From assembly GCF_963082655.1 (NCBI RefSeq), contig NC_081552.1, positions 186,170,571-186,234,570 on the forward strand: DNA of 64,000 nt. Reading direction: 5' to 3'. Below, one piece after another: positions 11,201-22,873 of the stretch. The stretch's first letter is position 1, and every line of letters begins with the position of its first letter. A program made the position numbers and the translations under genes. The notes beneath the pieces were generated by a model. The model was not told where the DNA came from. It saw nothing but the letters and a program-made list of their open reading frames with translations, and did not search any database. The DNA is from Stomoxys calcitrans. Its lineage: Eukaryota; Arthropoda; Insecta; Diptera; Muscidae.

Positions 11201-11547
11201 AAATGGTTTTTGAAAGAAAAGCACGATGCTGATATTTTTTCAGGGCCTAGTGCCTGGGGGAAAAAAACACCCCTAAATCAGATATCAAGAGAGTAGCGGG
11301 CTGAAATAAAGTATTTTAAGAATGAAGTACAACTTACATCCAAACTTAAATTCGTAGACCAATAAAGATCATATGGGATTCAGATAAAGGCACTTATATT
11401 GTTAAATTGTTAGTCAAGCGATATACTATTTTTGTAGCATGGTATTTCACTAAAAGCTTTTCAACTGTCGAAAATAAATATTCCAAGGAAAATGTTGTTC
11501 CATATAAAGTAAAAGAAGGCGCAGCGGAGCGGGCCCGGGTCAGCTAG

Positions 11548-11650
11548 TATGACATAAAAAATGAAGTTCAAGTAATTGGGGGTCTCTTCACCCTCAGTTG
11601 GGAATATAATTCGATCCTAGCTAGATAAGCCTCAAAAAAAAAAAAAAAAA
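11548..11650. other. Host spacer with poly-A run
   Basis: Sequence between the Helitron-D1 end and HINE-A2, with an A run at about 11637-11649. The first base, T (11548), is the 3' half of the D1 insertion site. Confidence 0.5.
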
Positions 11651-12996
11651 CAATTAAAAGCGTGCTAAGTTCGGCCGGGCCGAATCTTATATACCCTCCA
11701 CCATAGATCGCATTTGTCGAGTTATTTTCCTGGCATCTCTTCTTAGGCAAAAAAGGATATAAGAAAAGATTTGCTCTGCTATTCGAGCGATATTAAGATA
11801 TGGTCCGGTTGGGACCACAATAAAATTACATGTGGGAGACCTGTGTAAAATGTCAGCCAATTCGAATAAGAATTGCGCCCTTTGAGGGCTCAAGAAATAA
11901 AATAGAGAGATCGATTTATATGGGAGCTGTATCGGGCTATAAACCGATTCAGACCATAATAAACACGTATGTTGATGGTCATGAGAGAATCCGTCGTACA
12001 AAATTTCAGGCAAATCGGATAATAATTGCGACCTCTAGAGGCTCAAGAAGTGAAGATCCCAGATCGGTTTCTATGGCAGCTATATCAGGTTATGAACCGA
12101 ATTGTACTTTATTTGACATAGTTGTTGAAAGTAACAATAAAAAACGTCTTGCGAAATTTCAGCCAAATCGGATAGAAATTGCGCCCTCTAGAAGCTCAAG
12201 AAGTCAAGTCCCCAGATCTGTTTATATTACAGCTATATCAGGTTATGAACCGATTTCAACCATACTTGGCACAGTTATTGGATATCATAACAAAACACGC
12301 CGTGCAAAATTTCATTCCAATCGGATAAGAATTGCGCACTCTAGAGGCTCAAGAAGTCAAGACCCAAGTTCGGTTTATATGGCAGCTATATCAGGTTATG
12401 GACCGATTTGAACCATACTTGGCACAGTTGTTGGATATTGTAACAAAACACGTCGTGCAAAATTTCATTCCAATCGGATAAGAATTGCGCACTCTAGAGG
12501 CTCAAGAAGTCAAGACCCAAGATCGGTTTATATGGCAGCTATATCAGGTTATGGACCGATTTGAACTATACTTGGCGCAGTTGTTGGATATCATAACAAA
12601 ACACGTCGTGAAAAATTTCATTCCAATCGGATACGAATTGCGCACTCTAGAGGCTCAAGAAGTCAAGATCCAAGATCGGTTTATATGGCAGCTATATCAA
12701 AACATGGACCGATATGGGCCATTTACAATACCAACCGACTTACACTAATAAGAAGTATTTGTGCAATATTTCAAGCGGCTAGCTTTACTCCTTCGGAAGT
12801 TAGCGTGCTTTCGACAGACAGACGGACGGACGGACGGACGGACGGACAGACGGACGGACATGGCTAGATCGACATAAAATTTCACGACGATCAAGAATAT
12901 ATATACTTTATGGGGTGTCAGACGAATATTTCGAGTAGTTACAAACAGAATGACGGAATTAGTATACCCCCCATCTTATGGTGGAGGGTATAAAAA
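11651..12996 (-). mobile_element. HINE-A2, complete
   Basis: Both ends are present: 'aattaaaagcgtgctaag' plus TTCGGCCGGGCCGAA at the left and 'atggtggagggtataaaaa' at the right. It has five to six core units about 153 bp apart and a (CGGA)n tract at about 12815-12858. Shared rare variants ('ccatagatcgcatttg', 'cgagcgatattaag', 'ccggttgggacc', 'tacatgtgggag') show that it and the inner half of HINE-A1 (from 7674) descend from one recent duplication. Confidence 0.85.
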
Positions 12997-13305
12997 AGGT
13001 ATTTGGTAACAAATTACGAATATTACTTTATGTCCAAAAATCTAGGTGGTGCTTTTCCTCCTAAAGTCGCCTCCAATAGTTTATTGGATTGAGGCGTCCC
13101 CCACGAAACGGCTGTGTGCACCAATTATGACAATATGGGGTTAAAATCAAAGTATAAGGATGTGGACTGCGAATATGATATCTTTATTCTGCTCATATAT
13201 CTAGCGAACCACCTCACCTCAAAACAGTTGATCAACTATAATGACCTAACAGGTCACTGCCGCCGTACCCCCAAAGTGATGACGTTCAGTGTGATAGCAG
13301 CAGGT
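12997..13305 (+). mobile_element. Degenerate Helitron-D-like fragment
   Basis: Contains 'aaaggtatttgg', 'gaggcgtcccccacg' and 'gacaatatggggttaaaatc', which resemble Helitron-D units in order and orientation, but no ends. It directly follows the HINE-A2 5' end, as in D3. Confidence 0.45.
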
Positions 13306-13475
13306 GCAAAGCTTAAGTCAAGGTGCCCGCCATTTTTAGCTCATCGACAAGGAGCCTTCTTTTCCTAGACAAGTCCAAACAACGTGCTGCTGGGCAACAC
13401 TTTCATGTTCAAAAGTTTTACATGGTTAAATTACGAAGAACTGTCGCCACCGCACCTAATATAGAGACTGGCAAA
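13306..13475 (-). mobile_element. Degenerate SINE body (copy 3)
   Basis: Weak but ordered similarity to the SINE bodies at 2326 and 32725 ('ttagctcat-gac', 'ccttctttt', 'aacgtgctg', 'cacttt', 'aagttttacatgg'). The tRNA-like head is not recognisable. Confidence 0.4.
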
Positions 13476-13527
13476 TTAGTTCTCTACCACTGACAATCGT
13501 TTAATATGGCAATTTGATTTGATTAAA

Positions 13528-14106
13528 AACAAGTAAAAAGGCGTTAAGTTCGGCCGGGCCGAACTTTGGATACCCACCACCTCGGGAATATATGTAAACC
13601 ACCTTTCATCAAAATTGGGTGGAAATTTCATACCTTATGTCCCATATCAGTTACATCAAAATATGTTCCGATTTGGACCAAATACTAAAAGTACAGTAGC
13701 TATATCTAAAAATAAACCGATCTGAACCATATACGACACGGATGTCGAAAAGCCTAACATAAGTCACTGTGTTAAATTTCAGTGAAATCGGATTATAAAT
13801 GCGCCTATTATGGGGCCAAGACCTTAAATCGCGATATCGGTCTATATGGCAGCTATATTCAAATCTCGACCGATCAGGAATTGAAGAAGGACTTCGAAGA
13901 GCCTAACCAAACTTACTGTCTCAAATTTCAGCGACATCGGACAATAAATGCGTCTTTTATGGCCCCAAAACCTAAAACGTAGATATCGGTCAATATGGCA
14001 GCTATATCCAAATCTGAACCGATCTGTGCGATATTGCAGAAGTATGTCAAGGGGTTTAACTTAACTCACTGTCCCAAATTTTGGCGACATCAGATAATAT
14101 AAAGGA
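13528..14106 (-). mobile_element. HINE-B1, 5' truncated
   Basis: 3' end in reverse ('acaagtaaaaaggcgttaag', TTCGGCCGGGCCGAA), then about four core units. It shares rare variants with HINE-B5 ('gtcactgtgttaaatttcag', 'cgcctattatgg', 'cgacatcagataatat'), so the two are recent duplicates. It stops at about 14106, at or near a transposon fragment. Confidence 0.8.
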
Positions 14107-14107
14107 T

Positions 14108-14345
14108 GATTTTTTTGAGGTTAGGATTTTCATGCATTAGTATTTGACAGATCACGTGGGATTTCAGACATGGTGTCAAAGAGAAAGATGCTCAGTATGC
14201 TTTGACATTTCATCATGAATAGACTTATTAACGAGCAACGCTTGCAAATCATTGAATTTTATTACCAAAATCAGTGTTCGGTTCGAACTATCATTCCTCG
14301 TAATATGAACATTGCTCATTGAGTTAGATATATGTTTAAGGTGGT
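14108..14345 (+). pseudogene. 5' fragment of an IS630/Tc1-like transposon
   Basis: A leader of the type 'gatttcagacatggtgtcaaag' is followed by an ATG at 14215 that opens the frame MNRLINEQRLQIIEFYYQNQ. I recognise this as the N-terminal helix-turn-helix (DUF4817-like) start of a common insect transposase. After about 25 codons the sequence diverges and a stop follows near 14330. The same N-terminus occurs at 56349 on the minus strand. Most of the gene, including the DDE catalytic core, is absent. Confidence 0.7.
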
Positions 14346-14815
14346 AGTATTAGCCGATGTGGTGCTGAAGTAGAAAAAAGCAAAGCTAAATGTATCGTTT
14401 TTTCCAAATCCAATAATTTTCTGATTCTGGTGACCACATATATTTGCGCAACTTTTCCCCTGATAATTTATTTCAGCCTCCCCCCACAGACTTCACGTCA
14501 TATGTTTTTCTTTCATTTATTGTATTTCTTTGCCCGCTGTCATACTTTTTCGAAATTTTTTTAATGCCATGGCATACCATGTCTTTTCCATAGGTGTTAA
14601 AGTTCCATCGTGTCCATGAAAGGTAAACATAACATAGGGAGTTGTTATGGCCATATGTGTGAGGTAACTAGTGTTTATGTGTGTGCGCATGTTTACTTTG
14701 ATTTATAAATATCCGTTCACACATACATACATGCAAAATTGAATAAATAAAATAAATTGCTTAATTTACTGATAAATTACTTGCACATGTGATAGTGTAA
14801 GTGCTTGGGGTTGTG
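14346..14815. other. Unassigned DNA, no gene seen
   Basis: AT-rich with GT-rich parts ('gtgtttatgtgtgtgcgcatg' near 14670). No repeat family shared within this window and no convincing frame. Possibly single-copy host DNA. Confidence 0.45.
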
Positions 14816-16000
14816 TTTTTTATACCCTCCACCATAAGATGGGGGGTATACTAATTTCGTCATTCTGTTTGTAACTACTCGAAATATTCATCTGAGACCC
14901 CATAAAGTATATATATTCTTGATCGTCGTGACATTTTATGTCGATCTAGCCATGTCCGTCCGTCTGTCCGTCCGTCCGTCCGTCTGTCTGTCGAAAGCAC
15001 GCTAACTTCCGAAGGAGTAAAGCTAGCCGCTTGAAATTTTGCACAAATACTTCTTATTAATGTAGGTCGGTTGGTATTGTAAATGGGCCATATCGGTCCA
15101 TGTTTTGATATAGCTGCCATATAAACCGATCTGGGGTCTTGAATTCTTGAGCCTCAAGAGTGCGCAATTCCTATCCGATTGGAATGAAGTTTTGCACGAC
15201 GTGTTTTGTTATGATATCCAACAACTGTGCCAAGTATGGTTCAAATCGGTCCATAACCTTATATAGCTATCATATAAACCGATCTTGCGTCTTGACTTCT
15301 TGAGCCTCTAGAGGGCGCAATTCTTATCCAATTTGAATGAATTTTGGCACGTAGTATTTTGTTATGAGATCCAACAACTGTGCCAAATATGGTTTAAATC
15401 GGTTCATAACCTGATATAGCTGTCATAAAAACAGATCTGGGGACTTGACTTCTTGAGCTTCTAAAGGGCACAATTCCTATCCGATTTGGCTGAAATTTCG
15501 CAAGACGTTTTTTATTGTTACTTTCAACAACTGTGTCAAACAAAGTACAAGTCGGTTCATAACCTGATATAGCTGCGATATAAACCGATCTGGGATCTTG
15601 ACTTCTTGACCCCTAGAGGTCGCATTTATTATCCGATATGCTTGAAATTTTGTATGACGGATCCTCTCATGACCATCAACAAACGTGTTTATTATGGTCT
15701 GAATCGGTCTATAGCCCGATACAGATCCCATATAAATCGTTCTCTCTATTTTAATTCGTGAGCCCCAATGGGCGCAATTCTTATACGCATTGGCTGAAAT
15801 TTTACACAGGTCTCTAACATATAATTTAATTGTGGTCCGAACCGGACCATATCTTGATATCGTTTTAATAGCAGAGCAACTCTGTTCCTTTATCTTTTTT
15901 TGCCTAAGAAGAGATGCCGGGAAAAGAACTCGACAAATGCGATCCATGGTGGAGGGTATATAAGATTCGGCCCGACCGAACTTAGCACGCTTTTACTTGT
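14816..16000 (+). mobile_element. HINE-A3, complete
   Basis: 5' end 'tttttataccctccaccataag' with its stem-loop, 'aaagtatatatattcttgatc', a short (CCGT)n tract (14955-14990), about five core units, the subterminal repeat 'ccatggtggagggtatata', hairpin 'ttcggcccgaccgaa' and tail 'cttagcacgcttttacttg'. Ends at about 16000. Confidence 0.85.
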
Positions 16001-16371
16001 TTTTTATTTATTATTATTCTTTTCTCGAATATTTGCCTTAGCTTACACTATTCATGCAATATGCCTTCTTTTCGATTTCACCCCTCCAGAAAAACCCGAA
16101 GAACAAATTACACAAACTAAATAAAAAAGCATGCAATTGATAAGGCAAACGGATGTCGGTAGTAACGAAAAAGGGACCAGACTAAATCGCAAAGAAAAAA
16201 TCAATTGACCAGAGGAAGACCGCACTTCTACTCAATTGCCCAACGACAGGAAATAATCGTCTAAAGTAACCAAAAATATGCATAGAGTGTAAGTGCACAG
16301 GCTGTTTACTAATTAAACTGTATATGCATCATGGTGTGCAAAAAGACTTCGTCAGCAAATTTTTCAAAAAA
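16001..16371. other. Unassigned AT-rich DNA
   Basis: Low-complexity TTA/TTC region, then A-rich sequence. No recognised repeat or gene. Possibly host intergenic DNA. Confidence 0.45.
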
Positions 16372-17105
16372 TAAACAAGGGCTGGTTAAGGTCAGGCGAA
16401 GCCCACCCTTTGATACCCTACACCACATTGAATGTGCAGGCAAAGTCGTCGAAATTAAAATGTGCTAAAATTTAATTTTTTGGAATGATTAAATGATAAA
16501 TGGGTTAGCAATGGTCTTAAAAGTGGAAATCGGGAGATGCATCTAAAATTGAATAAATTTCTATGAAATTCATCATTCATCAGATATGAAATTCATCGGT
16601 TGTCAGATATAAGAGTTATAAGAGAAACTTTCGTGCAAAATTTTGTGAAGATCTGTTAACAGTTTACTAAATTATTGAGTATTATTCAACAATGGACGAA
16701 AAAATATATGGGTGCTATATCTAAATCTTCGCCTATTTCAATGAAATTCTCCAACAACATCGAAACTTAAAAGCGAACAACTTGCGCAAAATTTTAGTCA
16801 AAATCGGACGAACCTTTATATATGGAAGCCATATCCAAATCTAAACCGATTTTTTTCATTTTCAATAGGCTTTGTCTCTAGGCCTAAGAAAGTGCTTGTG
16901 TCAAATTTGAAGACGATCGCATGAACATTGCGACCTGTACTTGTATACAAAGTAACATGGACAGACCGCAGACAGACGGACAGATAGACAGACGAACATA
17001 GCTAAATCAAATCAGAAAGTGATTTATATTCGATCGGTATACTTATCAATGGGTATATCTCTCTTTCTTCTGTGTACCATGTACCACAGTAGTGGTGTGA
17101 GGTAT
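16372..17105 (-). mobile_element. HINE-C1
   Basis: A variant 3' end ('acaagggctggttaaggtcag', 'ataccctacaccaca'), HINE-C core units ('ggtgctatatctaaatc', 'ggaagccatatccaaatc'), a short 'cagacagacggacagatag' tract, 'ttcgatcggtatacttatc', 'gggtatatctctctttctt' and the 5' end 'cacagtagtggtgtgaggtata'. Complete but diverged from HINE-C2. Non-coding. Confidence 0.7.
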
Positions 17106-17106
17106 A

Positions 17107-17854
17107 ACAAGTAAAAACGTGCTAAGTTCGGCCGGGCCGAATCTTATATACCCTCCACCATGGATCGGATTTGTCGAGTTCTTTTCCCGGCAAAAAAAGG
17201 GTAGAAGATTTGCTCTGCTATTAGAGCGATATCAAGATATGGTCCGGTTTGGACCACAATTAAATTATATGTTGGAGACCTGTGTAAAATGTCAGCCAAT
17301 TCAAAAAAGAATTGCGCCCTTTGTGGGCTCAAGAAGTAAAATAGAGAGATCGATTTTTATGGGAGCTGTATCGGGCTATATACCGATTCAGACCATAAAC
17401 ACGTATGTCAATGGTCATGAGAGAATCCGTCGCACAAAATTTCAGGCAAATCGGATAATAATTGCGACCTCTAGAGGCTCAAGAATTCAAGATCCCAGAT
17501 CGGTTTATATGGCAGCTATATCAAAACATGGACCGATATGGCCAATTTACAATACCAACCGACCTACACTAATAAGAAGTATTTGTGCAAAATTTCAAGC
17601 GGCTAGCTTTACTCTTTCGGAAGTTAGCGTGCTTTCGACAGACAGACGGACGGACGGACGGACGGACCGACGGACGGACCGACGGACGGACCGACGGACG
17701 GACGGACAGACGGACGGACATGGCTAGATCGACATAAAATTTCCGACGATCAAGAATATATATACTTTATGGGGTCTCAGATGAATATTTCGAGTAGTTA
17801 CAATCAGAATGACGAAATTAGTATACCCCCCATCTTATGGTGGAGGGTATAAAA
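17107..17854 (-). mobile_element. HINE-A4, complete
   Basis: Both ends present with only about two core units. The (CGGA)n tract at 17641-17720 is long and contains GGACC/GACGG phase changes. It lies between two HINE-C 5' ends ('cacagtagtggtgtgaggta' before, 'cacagtagtggtgtaggata' after). Confidence 0.85.
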
Positions 17855-17904
17855 ATTCACAAAGTTATAATACCCTCTGCCACAGTAGTGGTGTAGGATA
17901 TAAA
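17855..17904 (-). mobile_element. HINE-C 5' end remnant
   Basis: 'taccctctgccacagtagtg' followed by 'gtgtaggatata' repeats the end of HINE-C1 (17080-17105). HINE-A4 therefore sits between two copies of the HINE-C end. Confidence 0.5.
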
Positions 17905-18999
17905 TAAACATGCGTTAAGTTCGTCCGGGCCGAACTTTGGATACCCACCACCACGGGTATATATTCAAACCATCTTTCGCCAAAATCCGGTGCAAATGCA
18001 TAATTTATACCCCCATAGCAACTATATTGAAATATGGTTCGATTTGAACCAAATTCGGCACGGACATTGAGTGATCTAATAAGTACAAGTCATTGCTCAA
18101 TTTTGTAGATTAAAATATTGGATTTTTTATGTAGCTATATCCAAATATAGACCGATATGAGAGATATACGACACGGATATCAAAAAGCCTAACATAAGTC
18201 ACTGTGTCAAATTTATAACTGCGCCTTTTAGGGGGCCAATACTTTAAATCGAGATGTCGGTCTATATGGCAGCTGTATCCAAATCTGGACCGATCTTGAA
18301 AAGGGATGTTGAAGGACCTAACACAGCTCACTATCCCAAATTTCCGCGAAATCGCACAATAAAAGCGTCTTTTATGGGTCCAAATCGGGTCGGTCTATAT
18401 GGGCCGGTCTATATGGCAGCTATATCCAAATCTGGACCGATCTGGTCCAAATTGAAGAAGGATGTCGAAGGGCCTAACACAACTCACTGTCCCAAATTTC
18501 AGCAAAATCGAATAATAAATGTGGCTTTTATGGGCCTAAGACCCTTAACCGGAGGATCGGTCTATATGGCAACTATATCCGAATCTGGGCCAAGTAAAAG
18601 ACTGATGTCGAAGGGCCCAACACCACTCACTGCCCCAAATTTCAGCCAAACCGGATAATGAATGTGGCTTTTATGGGCCTAAGAACCTAAATCGGGGGAT
18701 CGGTCTATATGGGGGCTATATCAAGATATAGTCCGATATAGCCCATCTTCGAACTCAACCTGCTTATGGAAAAAAAAAGAATCTGTGCAAAGTTTCATCT
18801 CAATATCTCTATTTTTAAAGACTTTAGTGTGATTTCAACAGATAGATAGATAGACGGACGGACACGGCAAGATCGTCTTAGAATTTTACGCTGATAAAGA
18901 ATATAAATACTTTATAGGGTCGGAAACGGATATTTCTATGTGTTGCAAACGAAATGACAAAATGAATATGCCCCCATCCTTCGGTGTTGGGTACAAAAA
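17905..18999 (-). mobile_element. HINE-B2, complete
   Basis: Left end 'gcgttaagttcgtccgggcc', 'tttggatacccaccaccacg'. About five core units ('tcggtctatatggcagct'), 'aaaagaatctgtgcaaag', a small GATA/GACG tract near 18840-18865, 'aatactttatagggtcgg' and the 5' end 'ccccatccttcggtgttggg'. An internal short duplication ('gtcggtctatatgggccggtc') lies near 18395. Confidence 0.75.
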
Positions 19000-19004
19000 T
19001 TAGC

Positions 19005-20046
19005 AAGCAAAGTTAATCTTATATAACCTCCACCATTGATCGCATTTGTCGAGTTCTATGCGCGGTATCTCTTTTTAGACAGACAAATTTTTTTTTCCCA
19101 GCTTTCTGCCTGTTAGGGCGAAATCATTAAATTTTACAATTTTTGTTTGTTTCTCTTTCGAGACGAGCTAAATGATCGGAGATGCAAATGGAAAAGGAAA
19201 GCCAAAGATAGAAACACACACCTACCACTACGGGACGCGTTTCGTCTTTGGATAGAAAAAAAAAAAAACACATAGAATATTGAATAAGAACTGTTATGGT
19301 ATTGGAGCTATATCAAGTTATAGTCAGATTCGGACCATAAATGAATGCTGAACATTGTAGACGTCATTGTGTAATATTTCAGTTCATTCGGATAAGAATT
19401 GCGCCTTATAGGGGCTCAAGAAACAAAATCGGGAGATAGATAGGTACTAACCACAGTTATTGGAAGTCATAACATAACACCTCATGTAAAAATTCAGCCA
19501 AATCGGATGAGAAGTGTGTGCTCTATTGGCTCACGAAGTCAAGATCCAAGATCGGTTAATATGACAGCTATAACAGATTATGAACCGATTTGAATCATAC
19601 TTAGCACAGTTGGTGGAAGTAATACCAAAACACTACGTGTAAAATTTCAGTTAAATCGGATGAGAATTGCTCCCTCCAAAGGTTAAAGAAGTCAAGACCG
19701 AAGATCGGTTTATATGGCAGCTATATCAAACCATGGACCGATTTAAACCATACTTAGCGTAGTTGTTGAAAGTACTACAGAAACACTACGTGCAAAATTT
19801 CAATAAAATCGGATAAGAATTGAGCCCTGTAGAGGTTCCAGAAGTCAAGACTCAAGATCGGTTTATATGGCAGCTATATAAAAACATGAACCGCTTTAAC
19901 CCATTTACAATACCAACCGACCTACATAAATAAAGAGTATTTGTCCAAAATTTCCTTCGAAAGTTAGCGTGCATTCGACATACAGACGGACGGACATGGC
20001 TAGATCGACTTAAAATAACATGACGATCAAGAATATATATACTTTA
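19005..20046 (-). mobile_element. HINE-A5, older copy, interrupted by Helitron-D2
   Basis: A diverged HINE-A: 'aatcttatataacctccacc', core units near 19310, 19560, 19700 and 19860, a very short GGAC tract near 19985 and 'gatcaagaatatatatactt'. It breaks at 20046 exactly at a Helitron-D 3' end and resumes at 22886 ('tggtgtctcatacgcatatt'). A block at about 19080-19275 has no HINE similarity and may be a separate insertion. Confidence 0.75.
19080..19275. other. Foreign block inside HINE-A5
   Basis: About 195 bp with poly-T at the left and poly-A at the right, lying between 'gtatctctttttagac' and the first core unit. In other HINE-A copies this position holds 'aaaaaggatataagaaaag' followed directly by the core. 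No ends or coding capacity are recognised. Confidence 0.4.
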
Positions 20047-20339
20047 CTAGCTGACCCGGACCCGCACCGCTGCACCTTCTTTTACTTTATATGGAACGAA
20101 ATTTTCCTTGGATTATTTAATTTCGACAAAGTGCTTTTGGTGAAATACCGTGATACGCAAATAAATAGTATATCGCTTCACTAAAGTTTAACAATATAAG
20201 TGCCTTTATCTGAATCCCATTTGAACTTAATCGGTCTACGAATTTAATTTTAGATGTAACGTGTACTCCATTCCTAAAATACTTTATTACAGCCCGATAT
20301 TCTCATGACATTTGATTTAGTGGTGTTTTCGGGGGTAAG

Positions 20340-22000
20340 GTGGTCCCCCAGACACTTGGACCTGAAAAAATATCAGCATCGTCCTTTTCTTTCAAATACC
20401 ATTTATTTAAACTCCATATTGCCAGTGGTTTAAGGGTAGTTCACACGATGAGGCGTCCCCCAAACACATGGCCCCAAAATAGGTTATCAAATTCGTTTTC
20501 CAATCTCAAATACCTTTCATTTGAGCCACATATTCCCATGACCGAAAAATTGTTATCCTTTGGGGGGTGTTTTGGGAAAGGGGTGATGCCCTAAATACAT
20601 GGTCCTACATTTGGATATCAAATTCGAATTCTACTCCCGCATACCTTTATTAGAGCCCCATATTACGATGGCCAGCAAAAATAGCTGTTTGTGGGGTATT
20701 TTGGGAAATGAGTGGACCCCCAGAATATTGGTCCCAAAAGTGGGTATCAATTCTTGTTCTACCCAGCAATAAATTTCATTTAAGCTCCACATTGACATGG
20801 TCGGTAAATATGCCCGATCTGGGGGTGTTTTGGGGATTGGGGTGGTCCCCCAAACACTAAACCCAGAAAATATATCAGCAACCTGCTCTACTCTCATATA
20901 TCTTTATATCATTTATTTGAATTCCATATTGCCATTGGTCTCAAAATTGGATATAAAATTCGTTTTCTAATCTCATTTTAACTCCTCCTTTCAAAAGTCA
21001 GCAAATATGTCCGGTTTAGGGAATTGGCCCTAAAAACTATATATATTTAGTTCCACTCTCTTCAAAACCCAAATTTTCTTGGTGAGCAAATACGTCCTAA
21101 TGGGGGGTTGTTATGGTGGTGGGACGTCCCCTAGGCCATTGGTCCCTAATGTTGATATCACATACGTGGTCTACGCCCAAACACCTTTAATTTGAGACCC
21201 GTATTTCCATAGTCGGCAAACATGACCTGCTTGGGGGTGTTTTGGGGGATGGGCGGCCACTCAGTGAGTTGGCCTTGAAAATATGTATCGGATTCGTGTT
21301 CTACTCTAAAAACCCTTTTATTTGAGCCTCATATTGCAATAGTCAGCAAATACTTCCTATTTGTGAGGTGTTTTAGGGGTGGGGTGGCCCCATAGACACT
21401 TTTCCCGAAAATTCATATCAGATTCGTGCTTTACGCCCACAGACCTTTCATTTGAGCACCATATTGCTATGGCCGTAAATTTGTCCACTTTGGGGAATGT
21501 TTTTGGGGAGAGGCGGCCCCCAAACATTTGGACCCATATTTGGATATCAAATTCGTATTCTACACTAAAATACCTTTTATTTAAGCCACACATTCCCATG
21601 GTCAGTAAATAAGTCCTGTTTGGGGAATGTTTTGGCGAAGGGGTGGACTCCAAGAATCGTGGTCCCACATTTGGATTTTAGATTTGTATTCTACTCCCAA
21701 ATACCTTTCGTTTGAGTCCCATATTACCATGGTCGATAAAAATGTCGGATTTAGGGGAGTTTTGGGGGTTGGGGTGGTCCTTCTAACACTTGGTCCGACA
21801 ATTGGATATCAGATAAGTTTTCTAATCTTAATTACCTTTCATTTGAGTCCCATATTGTCGTGATTGGTCTAAGTATATGTTTTGTAGGTTATATTGCGGG
21901 GCGGCGCCCTTAGGTACCCCATCCGAAATTTGGATACAAAATTTTTATTTATAAGGTACTGTATGAGAGCACACAAACTTTCGCTTAAATTGCACCGCCC
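20340..22000 (-). repeat. Tandem units of Helitron-D2
   Basis: About a dozen units of roughly 110-135 bp, recognised by 'tttcatttgagccccatatt' variants and 'gatatcaaattcgtattcta'. They match those of D1 in reverse orientation. A CAAA-rich low-complexity stretch (22160-22235) marks the Helitron 5' body. Confidence 0.8.
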
Positions 22001-22242
22001 ATATCCGAGATCTGGTGTTTCTGAATATTAGCGTAAGGGGGAAGGTCCGTCCCCCCTTCAGATTTAAAAAAAAGTATTACCATATTTTCACCATGGAATC
22101 ATTATGCACCTTCTTTGAAATTTTCAAGCAAATCGGTTCAGCCGTTTCTGAGTCTATAAGAAACACACAAACATACAAACAAACAAACAAATAAACAAAC
22201 CAGCAAACAAACAAACAAACGGACAAACAAACACAAATTGAT

Positions 22243-22873
22243 TTTTATACCCTCCACAATAGGATGGGGGGTATACTAACTTCGTCATTCTGTTTGTAAC
22301 TCGAAATATTCGCCTGAGACCCCATAAAACATATATATTATTGATCGTCGCGACATTTTATGTCGATCTAGCCATGTCCGCCCGTCTGTCTGTCGAAAGC
22401 ACGCTAACTTCCGAAGGAGTAAAGCTAGCCGCTTGAAATTTTGCACAAATATTTCTTATTAGTGTAGGTCGGTTGGTATTGTAAATGGGCCATATCGGTC
22501 CATGTTTTGATATAGCTGCCATAGAAACCGATCTTGGGTCTTGACTTCTTGAGCCTCTAGAGGTACGACGGATCCTCTCATGACCATCAACATACGTGTT
22601 TATTATGATCTGAATCGGTCTATAACCCGATAAAGCTCCCATATAAATCGATCTCTCTATTTTACTTCATGAGCCCCCAAAGGGCGCAATTCTTATTCGA
22701 ATTGGCTGACATTTTACACAGGTCTCCAACATATAATTTAATGGTGGTCTAAATCGGATCATATCTTGATATCGCTCTAATAGCAGAGCAAATCTTTTCT
22801 TATATCATTTTTTGCCTAAGAAGAGATGTCGGGAAAAGATTCGGCCCGGTCGAACCAAGCACTCTTTTACTTG
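22243..22873 (+). mobile_element. HINE-A6, passenger of Helitron-D2
   Basis: Complete ends: 'tttttataccctccacaatagg' and a hairpin region 'ttcggcccggtcgaac' with tail 'cactcttttacttg'. It has only one to two core units and a minimal 'gtccgcccgtctgtctgtcg' tract. Same place and same relative orientation as HINE-A1 in D1 and HINE-A17 in D3. Confidence 0.85.

Larger units (their letters stand above)
6868..11547 (+). mobile_element. Composite Helitron-D1 carrying a HINE-A
   Basis: Non-autonomous Helitron-like element. It starts TCTTATACATAA after an A (6867) and ends with the GC-rich 'gagcgggcccgggtcag' plus CTAG (11544-11547) before a T. These are the hallmarks of canonical Helitrons (TC…CTRR between A and T). 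Twelve bases from the 5' end lies a HINE-A (6880-9316); the Helitron body resumes at 'tcaatttgtgtttgtttg'. The body holds about a dozen tandem units of 110-135 bp ('caatatggggctcaaatgaa' type) from 9660 to 11200. No Rep/helicase frame is present, so movement would depend on proteins supplied in trans. The passenger arrangement is shared with D2 and D3. Confidence 0.8.

Noticed and set aside
11830..12411. Long open frames through HINE-A copies (for example 193 codons) with repeated peptides such as RSVYMAAISGYGPI
   Set aside because: They are translations of the 153-bp non-coding core units, occur in several frames and both strands, and vary freely between copies with indels. No start or domain is conserved.
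22160..22235. CAAA-rich tract as a telomeric or satellite repeat
   Set aside because: It is the low-complexity 5' part of Helitron-D, present in reverse complement in D1 (9318-9360). It is not a separate satellite.
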